Shown here: positions 61,342 through 64,000 of the stretch, piece after piece
How positions within the stretch are numbered: position 1 is the first letter of the stretch
Layout: every line of letters begins with the position of its first letter
Source of the DNA: Syngnathus acus
Taxonomy: Eukaryota > Chordata > Actinopteri > Syngnathiformes > Syngnathidae
Assembly: GCF_901709675.1 (NCBI RefSeq)
Contig: NC_051108.1
Location: 3,692,631 to 3,756,630, forward strand
Reading direction: 5' to 3'
DNA length: 64,000 nt
Notes under the pieces: generated by a model
What the model was told of the DNA's origin: nothing
Seen by the model: the letters and a program-made list of their open reading frames with translations, nothing else
Databases searched by the model: none
Program-made: the position numbers and the translations under genes

Positions 61342-64000
61342 CTTTCAAACTACTTTTAGGGTTTCTAAGAATAAGGTTTCTAACTAGGCTTTCAAAACTA
61401 GGGTTAGGGTTTCCGACCAGGGTTTCCAAGGAGTTTTGCCATTGCTAATTAGGGTTTCAAACTAGGGTTAGGGTTTCCGACTAGGGTTTTAAACCAAGGT
61501 TAGGGTTACAAACTAGGTTTTAAAGCTAGGCTTAAGGTTTCCAACGAGGCTTTCAAACTACTTTTAGGGTTTCTAAGATTAGGGTTTCTAACTAGGCTTT
61601 CAAAACTAGGGTTAGGGTTTTTGACTAGGGTTTCCAAAGTTAGGGTTAGGATTAGGGTTGGGGTTCGGGTTTCTAACTAGGCTTTCAAAACTAGGGTTAG
61701 GGTTAGAGTTAGAGTTAGGGTTAGGGTTAGGGTTAGGGTTAGGGTTACTAACTAGGCTTTCAAAACTAGAGTTAGGGTTAGGGTTTCTAACTAGGCTTTC
61801 AAAACTAGGGTTAGGGTTTCCGACTAGGGTTTCCAAGGAGTTTTGCCATCGCTAATTAGGGTTTCAAACTAGGCTCAGGGTTTCCGACTAGGGTTTTAAA
61901 TCAAGGTTAGGGTTTCAAACTAGGTTTTAAAACTAGGGTTAGGGTTTCCAACGAGGGTTTCAAACTACTTTTAGGGTTTCTAAGATTAGGGTTTCTAACT
62001 AGGCTTTCAAAACGAGGGTTAGGGTTTCCGACCAGGGTTTCCAAGGAGTTTTGCCATTGCTAATTAGGGTTTCAAACTAGGGTTAGGGTTTCCGACTAGG
62101 GTTTTAAACCAAGGTTAGGGTTACAAACTAGGTTTTAAAGCTAGGCTTAAGGTTTCCAACGAGGCTTTCAAACTACTTTTAGGGTTTCTAAGATTAGGGT
62201 TTCTAACTAGGCTTTCAAAACTAGGGTTAGGGTTTTTGACTAGGGTTTCCAAAGTTAGGGTTAGGATTAGGGTTGGGGTTAGGGTTTCTAACTAGGCTTT
62301 CAAAACTAGGGTTAGGGTTAGAGTTAGAGTTAGGGTTAGGGTTAGGGTTAGGGTTAGGGTTAGGGTTACTAACTAGGCTTTCAAAACTAGAGTTAGGGTT
62401 AGGGTTTCTAACTAGGCTTTCAAAACTAGGGTTAGGGTTTCCGACTAGGGTTTCCAAGGAGTTTTGCCATCGCTAATTAGGGTTTCAAACTAGGCTCAGG
62501 GTTTCCGACTAGGGTTTTAAACCAAGGTTAGGGTTTCAAACTAGGTTTTAAAACTAGGGTTAGGGTTTCCAACGAGGGTTTCAAACTACTTTTAGGGTTT
62601 CTAAGATTAGGGTTTCTAACTAGGCTTTCAAAACGAGGGTTAGGGTTTCCGACCAGGGTTTCCAAGGAGTTTTGCCATTGCTAATTAGGGTTTCAAACTA
62701 GGGTTAGGGTTTCCGACTAGGGTTTTAAACCAAGGTTAGGGTTACAAACTAGGTTTTAAAGCTAGGCTTAAGGTTTCCAACGAGGCTTTCAAACTACTTT
62801 TAGGGTTTCTAAGATTAGGGTTTCTAACTAGGCTTTCAAAACTAGGGTTAGGGTTTTTGACTAGGGTTTCCAAAGTTAGGGTTTCGGATTAGGGTTGGGG
62901 TTAGGGTTTCTAACTAGGCTTTCAAAACTAGGGTTAGGGTTAGAGTTAGAGTTAGGGTTAGGGTTAGGGTTAGGGTTAGGGTTAGGGTTACTAACTAGGC
63001 TTTCAAAACTAGAGTTAGGGTTAGGGTTTCTAACTAGGCTTTCAAAACTAGGGTTAGGGTTTCCGACTAGGGTTTCCAAGGAGTTTTGCCATCGCTAATT
63101 AGGGTTTCAAACTAGGCTCAGGGTTTCCGACTAGGGTTTTAAACCAAGGTTAGGGTTTCAAACTAGGTTTTAAAACTAGGGTTAGGGTTTCCAACGAGGG
63201 TTTCAAACTACTTTTAGGGTTTCTAAGATTAGGGTTTCTAACTAGGCTTTCAAAACGAGGGTTAGGGTTTCCGACCAGGGTTTCCAAGGAGTTTTGCCAT
63301 TGCTAATTAGGGTTTCAAACTAGGGTTAGGGTTTCCGACTAGGGTTTTAAACCAAGGTTAGGGTTACAAACTAGGTTTTAAAGCTAGGCTTAAGGTTTCC
63401 AACGAGGCTTTCAAACTACTTTTAGGGTTTCTAAGATTAGGGTTTCTAACTAGGCTTTCAAAACTAGGGTTAGGGTTTTTGACTAGGGTTTCCAAAGTTA
63501 GGGTTAGGATTAGGGTTGGGGTTAGGGTTTCTAACTAGGCTTTCAAAACTAGGGTTAGGGTTAGAGTTAGAGTTAGGGTTAGGGTTAGGGTTAGGGTTAG
63601 GGTTACTAACTAGGCTTTCAAAACTAGAGTTAGGGTTAGGGTTTCTAACTAGGCTTTCAAAACTAGGGTTAGGGTTTCCGACTAGGGTTTCCAAGGAGTT
63701 TTGCCATCGCTAATTAGGGTTTCAAACTAGGCTCAGGGTTTCCGACTAGGGTTTTAAACCAAGGTTAGGGTTTCAAACTAGGTTTTAAAACTAGGGCTAG
63801 GGTTTCCAACGAGGGTTTCAAACTACTTTTAGGGTTTCTAAGATTAGGGTTTCTAACTAGGCTTTCAAAACGAGGGTTAGGGTTTTCGACTAGGGTTTCC
63901 AAAATTAGGGTTAGGGTTAGGATTAGGGTTGGGGTTAGGGTTTCTAACTAGGCTTTCAAAACTAGGGTTAGGGTTAGGGTTAGGGTTAGAGTTAGTTAGA
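61342..64000 (+). repeat. Telomere-like (TTAGGG-derived) higher-order satellite array
   Basis: The marker TTTTGCCATTG occurs at 61434, 62049, 62670 and 63292. Its partner TTTTGCCATCG occurs at 61841, 62462, 63084 and 63699. The higher-order unit is therefore 615-622 bp: a long half of 407-414 bp and a short half of exactly 208 bp each time. Most length variation comes from 5 or 6 tandem TTAGGG copies in the long half. TTTCAAAACTAGGG and TTTCCGACTAGGG variants fill the rest. About 4.3 units are seen and the array continues past the window. The G-rich strand runs left to right, as it would toward a right-hand chromosome end. Open frames rich in Asn-Pro or Leu-Gly are repeat artefacts. Confidence 0.92.

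Noticed and set aside
61612-63713. Repeated 65-76-residue open frames on both strands (Asn-Pro-rich or Leu-Gly-rich)
   Set aside because: They recur once per satellite unit on both strands and consist of translated TTAGGG repeats. There is no sign of a gene.
61342-64000. Regularly spaced repeats that could be taken for a CRISPR array
   Set aside because: The units are over 600 bp, telomere-like, and lie in a vertebrate genome. There are no short direct repeats with unique spacers.

Overview
This looks like vertebrate, most probably ray-finned fish (teleost), nuclear DNA. Three multi-exon genes with canonical GT-AG introns, many only about 80-230 bp long, can be rebuilt completely and match vertebrate families. 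The dispersed repeats (hAT-like elements, palindromic MITEs, a LINE 3-prime end, tRNA-derived SINE-like sequence) are of kinds common in teleosts. The species cannot be read from the sequence.

Layout. 1-3.2 kb: no coding sequence; a candidate minus-strand non-coding first exon sits at its right edge (vsnl1 by synteny only). 3.3-7.1 kb: a plus-strand RAD51AP2-like gene. Its C-terminal RAD51-binding end is spread over three phase-compatible exons, but its large middle part is broken by stops and frameshifts. 7.1-40.3 kb: a gene-poor region with transposon fragments, microsatellites and a few candidate promoters or non-coding 5-prime exons of the next gene. 40.3-44.96 kb: cyria (FAM49A), complete, with two alternative first coding exons. 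45.6-48.1 kb: fbxo16 on the minus strand, complete, 388 residues. 49.1-61.3 kb: frizzled-3 on the plus strand, complete in 8 coding exons, 689 residues. 61.34-64.0 kb: a higher-order satellite built from TTAGGG-like sequence that runs off the end of the window.

Gene order. In human, VSNL1-RAD51AP2-CYRIA lie in 2p24 and FBXO16-FZD3 lie in 8p21. Here the two blocks are adjacent, and the cyria polyadenylation signal is only about 0.6 kb from the convergent fbxo16 stop codon. The genes do not form one pathway: cyria restrains Rac1-WAVE actin signalling, fbxo16 is an SCF substrate adaptor, fzd3 is a Wnt/planar-polarity receptor, and rad51ap2 acts in homologous recombination.

Main points for follow-up: the CYRIA-type and CYRIB-type N-terminal exons side by side in one gene; the RAD51AP2 locus with a decayed but phase-skippable middle; a perfect 41-bp inverted repeat whose loop carries a hammerhead-ribozyme-like core; and the telomere-derived higher-order repeat. 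No CRISPR, operon or prokaryotic system is present. All exon boundaries were read by eye from splice signals and reading-frame phase.
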